A stretch of DNA of 64,000 bases from Paenibacillus sp. CF384 (GCF_900106745.1 NZ_FNNV01000004.1:186001-250000); one strand, 5' to 3'; positions 54,388 through 63,717 are shown, counted from the stretch's first letter. Translations and numbers: made by a program. The notes: generated by a model not told the origin, from the sequence alone.

Positions 54388-55353
54388 ATGCGACAGCTGC
54401 GAGAATTGCGACATCAGAGAAGACTAGCCACATTGATTGTGGTTACGCTAATGGTAGGCCTATTGTCGACCAGCTGCGGATTGAGCAAGCATGAATTGGC
54501 GGGAGATGCCGGGACGCACGCCGATATCGGCAAAGGCGGTTCGGGGTCTGCATCCCATGCAGATTGGAATCATTCAGGCGGCGGTGGTGGCGGCGGCGAC
54601 AAGGATGACGAGCCCGTTGTATCGGCTCCCGGAGAAACGGTTGCGCTGCTTCATCCTAAGCCGCCCGTTGTTACGATTCAGCCACCTGTTATGCTGGATC
54701 AGCCGACCGAGCAGCAGACGGATTTTGTTACGACGAAAGGCGAGAAGTTGGTTGCCTTAACGTTCGACGACGGGCCGGACAGTCATTACACACCGGCTAT
54801 ACTCGATATTCTGAAAGCGAAGAAGATCCATGCCACTTTCTTTACGGTAGGGATCCAAGTGAAAAAATACGGCAAAGTGATGAGACGCATCCGCGATGAA
54901 GGCAGCGAGATCGGCAATCACAGCTATGCGCATAAAGATTTGTCCAAGCTTGACAGCGATCCTATTATGAATCAAATTAAATGGACAGACGCCTTAATAA
55001 ATAACCAGATCGGCTATGTGCCCCATTTGGTCCGAGCGCCGTATGGCGCTACCTCGCCGCTGCTGAAGCAGATTGTGAAAGACAATGGACGCGAGCTGAT
55101 CGGGTGGACGGTCGATACGCGCGATTGGGCGGGCAGCTCGGTTGCTGCAATGCGGGCTAACGTGAACAAGAACACGCATCCCGGCGGAATTATCCTTATG
55201 CATTCATTCGGAAGCAAACATATCCGCAACACGGTAGAACTTCTGCCGCTCATCATTAAAGATCTGCAAAACAAGGGCTACACCTTCGTTACCGTGAGTG
55301 AGCTGCTGGCTGCAAAAGCACATAGCAATCATGCGAAGACGAAGAACGGCTGA
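54388..55353 (+). CDS. Polysaccharide deacetylase lipoprotein (NodB domain)
   Basis: 321 residues. Signal peptide with lipobox LLSTSC (Cys near residue 30), a Gly/Asp-rich spacer with a run of glycines (~65-75), then a NodB homology domain: LVALTFDDGPDS (catalytic and zinc Asp), GNHSYAHKDL (His zinc ligands), RAPYGATSP, DTRDWAG and LMHSFGS. Complete motifs imply activity on peptidoglycan or another wall glycan. AGGATTGGTAGG precedes ATG 54388. Followed 22 bp later by a lipoprotein gene. Confidence 0.93.
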   Translation: MRQLRELRHQRRLATLIVVTLMVGLLSTSCGLSKHELAGDAGTHADIGKGGSGSASHADWNHSGGGGGGGDKDDEPVVSAPGETVALLHPKPPVVTIQPPVMLDQPTEQQTDFVTTKGEKLVALTFDDGPDSHYTPAILDILKAKKIHATFFTVGIQVKKYGKVMRRIRDEGSEIGNHSYAHKDLSKLDSDPIMNQIKWTDALINNQIGYVPHLVRAPYGATSPLLKQIVKDNGRELIGWTVDTRDWAGSSVAAMRANVNKNTHPGGIILMHSFGSKHIRNTVELLPLIIKDLQNKGYTFVTVSELLAAKAHSNHAKTKNG

Positions 55354-55375
55354 CAGTGCGGAAGGAGCACGAGGG

Positions 55376-56767
55376 ATGAACGTATCGCAATGGATCAAAA
55401 AAACCGCTGTTCTGGCCGGCGTCTTGCTCTGCTTCTTAATCGTATCCGGCTGTCAGTATACGGCGACGCCTGCTGATCTGCTGCTTAATCCGCGGTCAAC
55501 GCCGGAGAACGCCGAGCTGGCTTCGGCCGTTCGCGATCATCTTCCGGCGAGAGCCAAGCTGTCGCTTGCCATGCAGGAGCGGTCGAATTCGGCTGTGGTC
55601 AAGATGGATGCGGATGGTGATGGGAAACAGGAGGCTTTTGTCATCTACTCGGATGAGAGCGGCACGGAGCATGTGATGGTACTGAAGCGAAGTGCGGACA
55701 TCGGCTGGCAGCAGTGGTTTACGTTCGACGAGACATCCAGCTACGGCATCGATGTGCTGCGTACGGTTGACTTAGACCGGGACGGAGAGCCTGAGGTGCT
55801 TATCGGGTGGAACCAGTATGGGGAGCCACAGCATATTTTGACCCTTTATCATGTGCCTGCAACTAGTGGAATCGTAGCACCGAAGCCGATTGCAGAGCTG
55901 CCTTACGACACGCTCGGCGTCGGTGATGCGGAAGGCGACGGTCACGATGAGCTTGCTTTAATCCAATTGCAGCGCCAGAAGCTGACGGCTTCGATTGGAA
56001 TATATCATTTTGCAGGGGACCGTGTGACGAAGATGGCTTCCGCTGCGCTGGATGGCACCGTGAATGAATATTTGCAGGTGAAGCTTGGCAAAATCGCGAA
56101 GGATAAATATGGTGTGCTCGCAGACGCGGCTATTGGCGCGAACTCATCCATGACTACGATGTATGCCTGGGAAGCAGGAAAGCTGGTTTCGATCTACCCG
56201 CCTAAACAATCCGGCGACGAGAATGTGCAAATCAATGCAACCATGCAGCTGAGTGATGATGGCAATGGGGATGGTATTCTGGATGTGATCGAACTGCGCG
56301 AGGCTCCCGGTCAATCTGAAGGTGTGGCCTACAGCGATTTATTATGGATTCAGCAATATAAGCAGTGGAACGGTGTCGACGGGTTTGACGTTGTTGGCGA
56401 ACAATATGTGGATACAATTCGATCATACGCGTTGTCTCTGCCGATGGAATGGAGCCATTACACGTTCCGAAGACTAACGGATGGGAATAGCGACGATGTT
56501 GCGCTTGATCAGTTTGATGAGGAGACGAATCGGCGCGAGGGGATACTGGCGCTGCGTGTCATTCCCATTGCAGAGTGGAACAATAAAGAGCAGCAGCTGC
56601 AAGAGGAAGGGAGCCGCTTCGTGCAGCTTGGCAGTGGAAGCGGGCTGGTCTATGTAGCGATATGGGATGCCCCGTTTGTGAAGGAAGATACGGAGAAGCC
56701 GAGTGGCATCTTCCCGCCGGATGAGGCGACGATGCGCAAGCTTTTCAAGCTGCTGCCGGAAAGTTAA
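55376..56767 (+). CDS. Lipoprotein with VCBS/FG-GAP-like repeats
   Basis: 463 residues. Signal peptide with lipobox LIVSGCQ (Cys ~25). The mature part carries at least four Ca-loop-like repeats: DADGDGKQE, DLDRDGEPEVLIG, DAEGDGHDEL and DGNGDGILDVIEL, which suggest a beta-propeller of the VCBS/integrin-alpha sort. No enzyme motif. GGAAGGAG is upstream of ATG 55376; the frame runs back into the deacetylase gene. Sits between a wall deacetylase and a two-component system, so a surface-sensing role is a guess. Confidence 0.85.
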   Translation: MNVSQWIKKTAVLAGVLLCFLIVSGCQYTATPADLLLNPRSTPENAELASAVRDHLPARAKLSLAMQERSNSAVVKMDADGDGKQEAFVIYSDESGTEHVMVLKRSADIGWQQWFTFDETSSYGIDVLRTVDLDRDGEPEVLIGWNQYGEPQHILTLYHVPATSGIVAPKPIAELPYDTLGVGDAEGDGHDELALIQLQRQKLTASIGIYHFAGDRVTKMASAALDGTVNEYLQVKLGKIAKDKYGVLADAAIGANSSMTTMYAWEAGKLVSIYPPKQSGDENVQINATMQLSDDGNGDGILDVIELREAPGQSEGVAYSDLLWIQQYKQWNGVDGFDVVGEQYVDTIRSYALSLPMEWSHYTFRRLTDGNSDDVALDQFDEETNRREGILALRVIPIAEWNNKEQQLQEEGSRFVQLGSGSGLVYVAIWDAPFVKEDTEKPSGIFPPDEATMRKLFKLLPES

Positions 56768-56890
56768 GTTGTTAATCTGGGCATGTAAGCTCAATGCGGA
56801 TATTACACCGGAATGAAACGCGCTGCGACTCCAAGAGGAGGACGACAGCCGCCGTTTCAACTTGGATGAGAAAAGAGGGGAACTGCTGCT

Positions 56891-57715
56891 TTGAAAATAT
56901 TAATTGTTGAGGATGAAGAAGCGATTCGCGGGTTTGTCCGCATTAATCTAAAACGAGGCGGCATGGAAGTGACGGAGGCCGAGGATGGGGAAACTGCTTT
57001 GGCGCTTGCGCTGGCGGCTTCCCCGCCTTTTGATGTTGCGCTGCTTGATCTGATGCTGCCAGGCATTAGTGGGTTCGAAGTATGCGAGCAGCTTAGGCAG
57101 CAATTTCCCCGTATGGGCATCATCATGCTGACGGCAAAGTCGCAGGAGGAAGATAAGATCCGCGGCCTTGAGCTTGGCGCGGACGATTATGTGCAGAAGC
57201 CGTTCAGCCCGGGCGAGCTTGTCGCCCGGCTGAACGCCCTTAAGCGGCGTATGCAGCCGCTTGGGGAGGAGCCGGCGCTCGGCGGTGACGGGGCTGCTGC
57301 AGGAGCTCCCGCTGCCGAGGCAGGAGCCTTGCCCGCGCCTGCGGCGCATGGGGGCTCCGTCGCCTCGGCGGGAGGCGCTGCGCAGCCGGTGCCCCAGCGG
57401 CCAGGCGAGCTGAGCTCGGGGGCGTTTCGCCTGTCTTCGGCGGAGCGCCGGCTGTGGAAGGATGGCGTCGAGATCGTGCTCACGCCGACGGAATGGACGC
57501 TTGTGAAGCTGCTGATGGAGCGTGAGGGAGAGGGGCTTAGTCGGGATGATATTTTGAATGCGGTATGGGGACGCCATTATGTCGGTGATCTGAAGATCGT
57601 CGACGTGAACATTCGCCGCATCCGCCAGAAGATCGAGATTCAGCCTTCCGATCCGCAGCATATCGAGACCTTGTGGGGGTATGGCTACCGCTGGAAACGG
57701 AGCGACGAGCAATGA
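56891..57715 (+). CDS. OmpR/PhoB family response regulator
   Basis: 274 residues. Receiver domain 1-120 (ILIVEDEEA, phospho-Asp in ALLDLMLPG near residue 53, Lys in VQKPFSPGEL) and winged-helix DNA-binding domain ~180-274 (LTPTEWTLVKLL, VDVNIRRIRQKIE, TLWGYGYRW). The linker of about 55 residues (125-180) is Ala/Gly/Pro-rich and GC-rich, much longer than usual. Start TTG 56891 behind GAGGGG. Overlaps the kinase gene by ATGA. Confidence 0.95.
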   Translation: MKILIVEDEEAIRGFVRINLKRGGMEVTEAEDGETALALALAASPPFDVALLDLMLPGISGFEVCEQLRQQFPRMGIIMLTAKSQEEDKIRGLELGADDYVQKPFSPGELVARLNALKRRMQPLGEEPALGGDGAAAGAPAAEAGALPAPAAHGGSVASAGGAAQPVPQRPGELSSGAFRLSSAERRLWKDGVEIVLTPTEWTLVKLLMEREGEGLSRDDILNAVWGRHYVGDLKIVDVNIRRIRQKIEIQPSDPQHIETLWGYGYRWKRSDEQ

Positions 57716-59127
57716 GAAGCCTGCGCACACGCATCGTATGGAGCTATGGCATCCTGATCGTGCTCGTGGTCGTGATGCTCGGTTCGATGTTCGTGACCCT
57801 CGTCTGGAACTACTATTACAGCAGCGCGGTCGGCTCTGTTCTGCAGCGTGCAGAGACGGAGGCGGCCCTACATAATCGGATGATCGCGTACGAACCGATG
57901 AGAGAGAAAGCCAGATACATGCTGCAAAATATGTCCGAAGGCACTGCCTATCTCCAGCTGCTTACCGGCTCCGGCGTTATCGTCGTCGATAGCAACGGAC
58001 TTGGCGGCGATGGCAAGCTTGCGGAGACGCCGGATGTCAGCCGTGCGATCTCCGGCGGAAAAGGGGTCTGGCGAGGCACAGACCCGCTGACGAACGAGCG
58101 GATCGCGGCAGTTACGCTGCCGGTCAAGCAGGGCCAGCGCGTGGTGGCGATGTTTCGCTATACCGCTTCGCTCAAAGAAGTGGACACTACCGTGCGCAAC
58201 GTGCTGTGGATTACGCTGTTTGTCGGTACGGTGGTCGTGCTGCTCTTCTTCACGATGAGCGTGTTGATTGCGAATCGAATCGCCAAACCGATCCGCAACC
58301 TGACGCGAGTGGCCGAGAAGATGGCCGAAGGCGATTGGACGCGCCGCGCAGCACCGCATGACCGAGATGAGATCGGGCGATTGGGGGAAACGCTGAACAC
58401 AATGGCCTCGGAGCTTACGCGGCGCGAGAAGCTGAAAGAGGACTTTATCTCTTCCATCTCCCATGAGCTGCGGACGCCGCTTACTTCGATTAAAGGCTGG
58501 AGCGAGACGCTGGCCTCCGGTGATCCGAGCGATGTCGAAGAGCTGAATCTGGGGCTTGCGATCATTGACCGGGAGACGGAACGGTTGGCGGGACTCGTAG
58601 AGGATCTGCTCGACTTCTCGAAGCTCTATGCCAAGAGCATCGTGCTGCATCCCGAGTCGCTCGACATACGGAAGACGATCGAAGAAACGATCCGCCAGTT
58701 CGAAGCGCGCGGACAGCGTGAATCGATTGCCATTGTAGGAACCGGCGGGGATAAACCGCTCGTTGCCGAAGTGGATGCTAACCGGCTCAAGCAAGTGTTC
58801 ATTAATGTGCTCGACAATGCGCTTAAATTTACTCCACGAAATGGGACGATTACGGTATCGGCCGATCAAGACGATGGGATGGCACGAGTCCGGATTCAAG
58901 ATACGGGGAGCGGCATTCCGCCTGAGGATTTGCCCCATGTCACCGAGAAGTTCTACAAAGGGACAAGCCAGCGCTCCGGAAGCGGACTGGGCCTAGCCAT
59001 CTGCAAAGAGATCGTCGAGCTACACGGCGGCAGCTTCCGTGTGGAGAGCACCGTTGGCGAAGGCACAGCGGTGACGATTGCGCTGCCGCTTATTCGCGCA
59101 CAGCAGGCGCCACAGCCGCAGCTGTAA
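57712..59127 (+). CDS. Sensor histidine kinase
   Basis: 471 residues: membrane span ~10-32, extracellular sensor ~33-160, span ~165-187, HAMP ~190-240, HisKA with SSISHELRTPLTSIKGW (phospho-His), HATPase with NVLDNALKFTP (N), DTGSGIPPEDLP (G1) and GSGLGLAICKEI (G2). Complete and probably active. Translationally coupled to the response regulator. Signal unknown; the upstream lipoprotein and deacetylase may be related to the same envelope response. Confidence 0.95.
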   Translation: MRSLRTRIVWSYGILIVLVVVMLGSMFVTLVWNYYYSSAVGSVLQRAETEAALHNRMIAYEPMREKARYMLQNMSEGTAYLQLLTGSGVIVVDSNGLGGDGKLAETPDVSRAISGGKGVWRGTDPLTNERIAAVTLPVKQGQRVVAMFRYTASLKEVDTTVRNVLWITLFVGTVVVLLFFTMSVLIANRIAKPIRNLTRVAEKMAEGDWTRRAAPHDRDEIGRLGETLNTMASELTRREKLKEDFISSISHELRTPLTSIKGWSETLASGDPSDVEELNLGLAIIDRETERLAGLVEDLLDFSKLYAKSIVLHPESLDIRKTIEETIRQFEARGQRESIAIVGTGGDKPLVAEVDANRLKQVFINVLDNALKFTPRNGTITVSADQDDGMARVRIQDTGSGIPPEDLPHVTEKFYKGTSQRSGSGLGLAICKEIVELHGGSFRVESTVGEGTAVTIALPLIRAQQAPQPQL

Positions 59128-59226
59128 CTACGGGAGTAGCAGTATCAATAACAGCAACAGCTCCTGCGCCTCCCGCGATTCACTCGACACAGCACCAACC
59201 GCCGACAACCCTCGGACGCGGCAAAC

Positions 59227-59268
59227 CTCAAATAACCCGATCGGCTGCGGCCGACCGGGTTATTTGAG
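59227..59268. terminator. Bidirectional terminator, kinase / small membrane protein
   Basis: CTCAAATAACCCG pairs with CGGGTTATTTGAG with an inner ATCGGC/GCCGA stem. Serves the histidine kinase (plus) and the small minus-strand gene. Confidence 0.85.
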
Positions 59269-59278
59269 GAGCTTGCAT

Positions 59279-59398
59279 CTATTCTTTATAGAACAGCGAC
59301 TTGTGATTCTTGGTTACATAGGCGATCGCGAAGATAGCCAATAAGATGACAAGGCTGGAGAACCAATGTGCGGTGATCCAGTCGATAAAAGCTGGCAT
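59279..59398 (-). CDS. 39-residue single-span membrane protein
   Basis: MPAFIDWITAHWFSSL... with a hydrophobic helix (~14-28, VILLAIFAIAYV) and a basic tail ending KSLFYKE. Ribosome site GAGGGGG lies about eight bases before ATG 59398. The frame extends further upstream without a start signal. No family known to me. Convergent with the kinase gene and ending right at the shared terminator, which supports it being a real gene. Confidence 0.65.
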   Translation of the reverse strand: MPAFIDWITAHWFSSLVILLAIFAIAYVTKNHKSLFYKE

Positions 59399-59512
59399 AC
59401 ACAGCCCCCTCGGGTGAAGCGAGATAGAATTAGTGTGCCAAATGTTAGGTGGAGTATACGAGGAGGGGGAACAAACCGTATTCCGCACCAGAGGACCCAT
59501 GCTGCGAAAATC

Positions 59513-59695
59513 TAACGAATCTGAGAGGGCTTATTTCGCTGGAATTCGGGGCTTCGAGATTCTAACGAATCGTAGAGGGCTTATTGTGGGGAAATTGGCT
59601 CTTACATAGCAACATATGGCCAAATAGGGCTTGTACGATTCGTTAGAATTTTTTTGGAGTCATTTTGGGGCAAATAAGACCTGTGTGATTCGTTA
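59513..59695. repeat. 183-bp four-box inverted repeat locus (CGAATCG class)
   Basis: Boxes TAACGAATCTGAGAGGGC... at 59513 and TAACGAATCGTAGAGGGC... at 59563 read forward; reversed copies lie at 59622-59645 and 59672-59695. Spacings 50, 59 and 50 bp, total 183 bp, equal to the loci at 16684 and 27387. This copy lies between divergent genes (small membrane protein and YerB-like gene) rather than after a gene. The rest of the 412-bp gap holds no gene. Confidence 0.9.
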
Positions 59696-59810
59696 GAGCT
59701 ATCACGCCGGACTATTCATTCTTAGCAACAGCGGAAGACAATTCCACCGCACTTGTGGTTTAATAAATAATATCCAAACTACTCAATTCTTCCAGAAGGT
59801 GGGCTCGCAG

Positions 59811-60917
59811 ATGAAGCATGCTAGACGGTCATCCTTTCGCTTTACACTCGTGCTTGGCGTAGTCATGCTGCTTGTGGCAGGTATGGTGCTCACAGGCTGC
59901 AATGAGGGGAAGCTTAACGTCAACGATACGCCACCGGTCGCCGAAGAACCGACGGAACAAGCGGAAGCGCCTGCAGAGACGGCGCCGGTTGATCCGCCCG
60001 CTGTGGATCCGCCTCAATATATTGCACCGCTGACCGGCTTGCCGCTGGATAGCGAAGCCACGCAGCGTCCGATCGCCGTGATGGTCAACAACTTCGCTGC
60101 GGCGCGTCCGCAATCGGGATTGCCGAACGCCGACGTCGTCTGGGAAGTGCTTGCCGAGGGAGGCATTACGCGCCTTGTAGCCGTCTTCCAAAGCGACACT
60201 TCAACGAATCCGATCGGCCCGATTCGCAGCAATCGCCCGTACCTGATTCGGATCGGCGAAGCCTACCATTCTGTACTGGCCCACGCTGGCGCGAGCACAG
60301 ATGGCTATGATATCCTGCAGCATCATAACAAAGATTACTTAGACGAAATCTCCAATGCCGGTGCTTACTTCTACCGTGAATCGTTCCGCAAACCGCCGCA
60401 CAATCTGTACTCCAATCTGGAGAAGTTGCGTGCCGGAGCCGCGAAGAAGAAATATGCCGAAACCGTCGATATCCCGACGTTTACTTGGTCCGAGCAAGGG
60501 GCGACGGCAGCGGGAACGGCGGCAACGACGGTCGAGATTCATTTTCTGCTGAAGGATTATAAGCCTTCCTACCGCTACAACGAGGCGACGGGGCTCTATG
60601 AACGCTCGATTAACGGTAAGCCGCATACCGATCTCACTACGAACAATCAGCTCACGGCAACGAATCTGGTCGTCATCGGCGCGAAGCATAAGACTTACGA
60701 CGACTATGGCAGACTTGAGATCGATCTGGAGAGCGGCGGTCCGGCGATGCTGATCCAGAAAGGCAAGGCAGTCGACTGCACATGGGAACGCAGCAGCGAC
60801 GGCGTTATTCGCCTCATGAAGGACGGGCAGGAGCTGCCATTCGTACCTGGACATACCTTCTATCACATCGTTCCGATGACGCCGACGTTTGCGGGGCATG
60901 TGAAGCTCGGCATATAA
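59811..60917 (+). CDS. yerB: YerB-like DUF3048 lipoprotein
   Basis: 368 residues. Signal peptide with lipobox VLTGCNEG (Cys ~29), an acidic Pro/Glu-rich spacer to ~60, then the DUF3048 domains: PIAVMVNNFAAARPQSGL, ADVVWEVLAEGGITRLVAVF, GPIRSNRPYLI and DGVIRLMKDGQELPFVPG. B. subtilis YerB is the named member; function uncertain. ATG 59811 preceded by AAGGTGGG. Name assigned by domain similarity only. Confidence 0.88.
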   Translation: MKHARRSSFRFTLVLGVVMLLVAGMVLTGCNEGKLNVNDTPPVAEEPTEQAEAPAETAPVDPPAVDPPQYIAPLTGLPLDSEATQRPIAVMVNNFAAARPQSGLPNADVVWEVLAEGGITRLVAVFQSDTSTNPIGPIRSNRPYLIRIGEAYHSVLAHAGASTDGYDILQHHNKDYLDEISNAGAYFYRESFRKPPHNLYSNLEKLRAGAAKKKYAETVDIPTFTWSEQGATAAGTAATTVEIHFLLKDYKPSYRYNEATGLYERSINGKPHTDLTTNNQLTATNLVVIGAKHKTYDDYGRLEIDLESGGPAMLIQKGKAVDCTWERSSDGVIRLMKDGQELPFVPGHTFYHIVPMTPTFAGHVKLGI

Positions 60918-60959
60918 TGAGAAGATTAGACGTGCAACGAACGACCTGGAGGAAGAACA

Positions 60960-61754
60960 TTGGAATCGACAACGAAGCAAAATGAACAGTCCTGGAACAC
61001 CGGCGCATACGGGGCGTGGCTGAAGCGTTTCGGCACACCGGCAGAGGCGGCAGGCAAAATCAAATCGGCACCCGAGAAGCGCGTCGGTTCGGCACTTGAG
61101 CATATGGGAGATGTGAGCGGGAAGCGGATCGTCAACCTGCTTGGCTCGAACGGCAACAAAGCCGTTGCGCTTGCGCTGCTTGGCGCAGAAGCGACCGTCA
61201 TCGATTTCTCCGCGGAGAACGAGCGCTATGCTACGGAGCTAGCCGCTGCGGCAGGAGTGCCGCTCACCTACATCGTTGCCGATGTGCTGAAACTGCCTAA
61301 CGAGGTGCTTAACGGCAGCTACGACATCGTGTATATGGAGTTTGGCATTCTGCATTATTTTCAAGACCTGCTGCCGCTGTTTGAGGTTGTCCGCGGACTA
61401 CTCCGCCAAGGAGGCATGCTGGTGTTGCAGGATTTCCATCCGGTCTCCACGAAGCTGATCTCCTCGCGCGGCACAACGGCGAACATTCGCAAGCACAAAG
61501 TGGACGGCGATTATTTCAGTACGGAGCTGGAGGAGAAGGAAGTCGCATTCTCCAAATTTATACCGGAGGAGCAGGGCGGAGCGGTGGAAGTGCCCAAAGT
61601 GCTGCTGCGCAACTGGACGCTCGGGGAGATCGTAACGGGAGTTGCTTCCGGAGGGCTGTGCATCAAGCTGCTCGAAGAGCTGCCGAACGCCTCGTCCGAC
61701 GTGTTCGACAAAGGGATTCCGAAGACTTTTACAATCGCAGCCGTGAAGCTGTAA
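60960..61754 (+). CDS. Class I SAM-dependent methyltransferase
   Basis: 264 residues with a Rossmann methyltransferase fold: motif I VNLLGSNGNKAVALALLGA near residue 60, acidic loop TVIDFSAEN, DIVYMEFGILHYFQ (motif IV region) and LRQGGMLVLQDFHP. The family fits small-molecule methyltransferases; substrate unknown. Start is TTG 60960 with CTGGAGG eight bases upstream. 42 bp after the YerB-like gene, so possibly co-transcribed. Confidence 0.9.
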   Translation: MESTTKQNEQSWNTGAYGAWLKRFGTPAEAAGKIKSAPEKRVGSALEHMGDVSGKRIVNLLGSNGNKAVALALLGAEATVIDFSAENERYATELAAAAGVPLTYIVADVLKLPNEVLNGSYDIVYMEFGILHYFQDLLPLFEVVRGLLRQGGMLVLQDFHPVSTKLISSRGTTANIRKHKVDGDYFSTELEEKEVAFSKFIPEEQGGAVEVPKVLLRNWTLGEIVTGVASGGLCIKLLEELPNASSDVFDKGIPKTFTIAAVKL

Positions 61755-61770
61755 ATAGCTGTAAATCAAC

Positions 61771-61802
61771 AGAAGCCGGAGGTGATCCGGTTTCTTTTTT
61801 TT
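61771..61802 (+). terminator. Terminator after the methyltransferase gene
   Basis: AGAAGCCGGA-ggtga-TCCGGTTTCT followed by T-rich sequence. Confidence 0.9.
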
Positions 61803-62019
61803 GCCCCAGAGACGGTTAAAATCGGATGTGCCGGAAAACAATAGAAGGGCAAGGCGGTCCCAGGCAAAAAATATTTCACGTTTTTTGAAAATAGTCATAA
61901 AACCTTTACAATCGCTTAACAATCGAGTTGTATTCTATGATAAGATATTGTCGGTTTCCTATGGAGTTTGATGAATTTTGCCGGCAATCAAATTAGCGAG
62001 GGCAGCGAAGGGGATAGTT

Positions 62020-62634
62020 ATGTTTAAGAAAAAGAACGATGTGTTCTTTACGACACTGGAAGCGATGGCGGATACGATTTTGGAAGGCGTGCACTACTTT
62101 GAACAAAACGTCTCTAAAATCAAAGATGTCGGACAGTTTGCGAAAACAATGAAAGAGTATGAGAGCAAATGCGACCGTCATGTACATACGATTCTGACTG
62201 AACTGAACAAAACGTTCATTACGCCAATTGAGCGTGAAGATATTATGAAGCTTACGACTTCGCTTGATGACGTGCTTGACGGCATTGAAGCTTGTGCTTC
62301 CCGTTTCGAAATGTACAATATTACGGAGCCGGACGAGTATGTCACCTTGTTCGCAGAGAACATCCTTCGCTGCGCGCAGCAAATCAAGAAAGCGATTTAC
62401 CTGCTATCCGAGAAGAAGCTGCTTGCCATGCGCGAGCCTGCTATCCATATCAATGAACTTGAGAACCAAGCCGATGACCTGCTTCGCATCAGCGTAAAGA
62501 GCTTGTTCACGAACGTGAAGGATCCGATTGAGCTGATCAAGCGCAAAGAGGTTTATGAGCGTCTGGAGCAAACGACCGACTATTGCGAAGATGTCGCCAA
62601 CACACTCGAAACCATCATTATGCGCAACAGCTAA
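62020..62634 (+). CDS. DUF47 / PhoU-like protein
   Basis: 204-residue all-helical PhoU-fold protein (YkaA-like). FFTTLEAMADTILEGVHYF at the start, the metal-site style EYESKCDRHVHTILTEL and FITPIEREDIMKL, and the late VYERLEQTTDYCEDVANTLETI. Members regulate or accompany Pit phosphate transporters, and the pit gene follows after 18 bp. AAGGGGAT lies before ATG 62020; the ORF extends 14 codons upstream. Confidence 0.92.
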   Translation: MFKKKNDVFFTTLEAMADTILEGVHYFEQNVSKIKDVGQFAKTMKEYESKCDRHVHTILTELNKTFITPIEREDIMKLTTSLDDVLDGIEACASRFEMYNITEPDEYVTLFAENILRCAQQIKKAIYLLSEKKLLAMREPAIHINELENQADDLLRISVKSLFTNVKDPIELIKRKEVYERLEQTTDYCEDVANTLETIIMRNS

Positions 62635-62652
62635 GGAGCGGGACGAGCAGGT

Positions 62653-63651
62653 ATGGACATTTACATTTGGGTTGGCATCGTTATTTTTCTAGCACTCGGT
62701 TTTGACTTTATCAATGGCTTCCACGATACAGCGAACGCAATCGCGACGACCGTGTCCACTCGGGCATTGTCGCCGCGGAAGGCGATTATCCTTGCATCGG
62801 TGATGAACTTCGTCGGGGCGATTATGTTTACAGGCGTGGCGAAGACGATCGGGGGCAAAATCGCGAATCCCGCTACGCTGGACCACGGCGTGCAGGTTGT
62901 AGTCGCGACCCTCATCGGGGCCATTGCATGGAACCTGCTGACATGGTGGTTCGGTATTCCATCATCATCTTCACATGCTTTGATCGGGTCGTTGACCGGG
63001 GCTGTTGTCAGCTCTGCGGGACTAGATGCTATTAATGGCAGCGGATTTATCGATATCTTAAAGGCACTCATTCTTTCGCCGCTCATCGCATTCGCCGGGG
63101 GCTTTATCGTGATGTGGATCTTGAAGCAGATTTTTGCCAAATCCAGTCCGCATCTGATCAATAAAGGGTTCCGCTCCGGTCAAATCTTGACGGCGGCCTT
63201 CCAATCGTTCACGCACGGGACGAACGATGCGCAGAAGGCGATGGGGATCATCACGTTCGCGCTGGTTACAGCGGGCATTCAAGACAATACCGATCATATT
63301 CCACTGTGGGTCAAGGTTTCCGCAGCAACGGCTATGGCGCTTGGAACGTCAATCGGCGGCTGGAAGATCATCAAGACGATGGGTACGAAGATTTTCAAAA
63401 TCGAGCCGATCAACGGCTTCGCGGCGGATATCACATCGGCAACCGTTATCTTGACGGCAACGATGACGCATCTGCCGGTAAGTACGACGCATGTCATTAC
63501 CTCCTCCATTCTCGGCGTGGGCAGCGCGAAACGCTTCTCCGCTGTCAAATGGGACTTGGCGGGTAAGATTATCATCTCATGGATCATCACGATTCCGATT
63601 ACGATGATTCTTGCGGCGGTGCTATATCAGATCATCGCATTGTTTATCTAA
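62653..63651 (+). CDS. pit: Pit-family inorganic phosphate transporter
   Basis: 332-residue membrane transporter (phosphate:H+ or metal-phosphate symport). Two homologous halves with the PiT signatures: NGFHDTANAIATTV near residue 20, SSSHALIGSLTGA near 95, THGTNDAQKAMG near 190 and PVSTTHVITSSILGVG near 275. About ten spans. GGAGCGGG precedes ATG 62653. Pairs with the DUF47 gene upstream. Confidence 0.95.
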   Translation: MDIYIWVGIVIFLALGFDFINGFHDTANAIATTVSTRALSPRKAIILASVMNFVGAIMFTGVAKTIGGKIANPATLDHGVQVVVATLIGAIAWNLLTWWFGIPSSSSHALIGSLTGAVVSSAGLDAINGSGFIDILKALILSPLIAFAGGFIVMWILKQIFAKSSPHLINKGFRSGQILTAAFQSFTHGTNDAQKAMGIITFALVTAGIQDNTDHIPLWVKVSAATAMALGTSIGGWKIIKTMGTKIFKIEPINGFAADITSATVILTATMTHLPVSTTHVITSSILGVGSAKRFSAVKWDLAGKIIISWIITIPITMILAAVLYQIIALFI

Positions 63652-63657
63652 CATGGT

Positions 63658-63717
63658 AAAAGGCTGAACGTCTCGCAAGCGGCACTTAGGTGCGCTTGCG
63701 GAGAGGTTCAGCCTTTT
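63658..63717. terminator. Terminator after pit, also after the last minus gene
   Basis: AAAAGGCTGAACGTCTC pairs with GAGAGGTTCAGCCTTTT, with an inner GCAAGCG/CGCTTGC stem. Flanking A and T runs suit both strands. Confidence 0.9.

Noticed and set aside
53885-54427. 180-codon open frame containing a 17-residue repeat
   Set aside because: It starts inside purD, crosses the pur terminator and lacks a ribosome site. It is open only because the 51-bp repeat has no stop in that frame.
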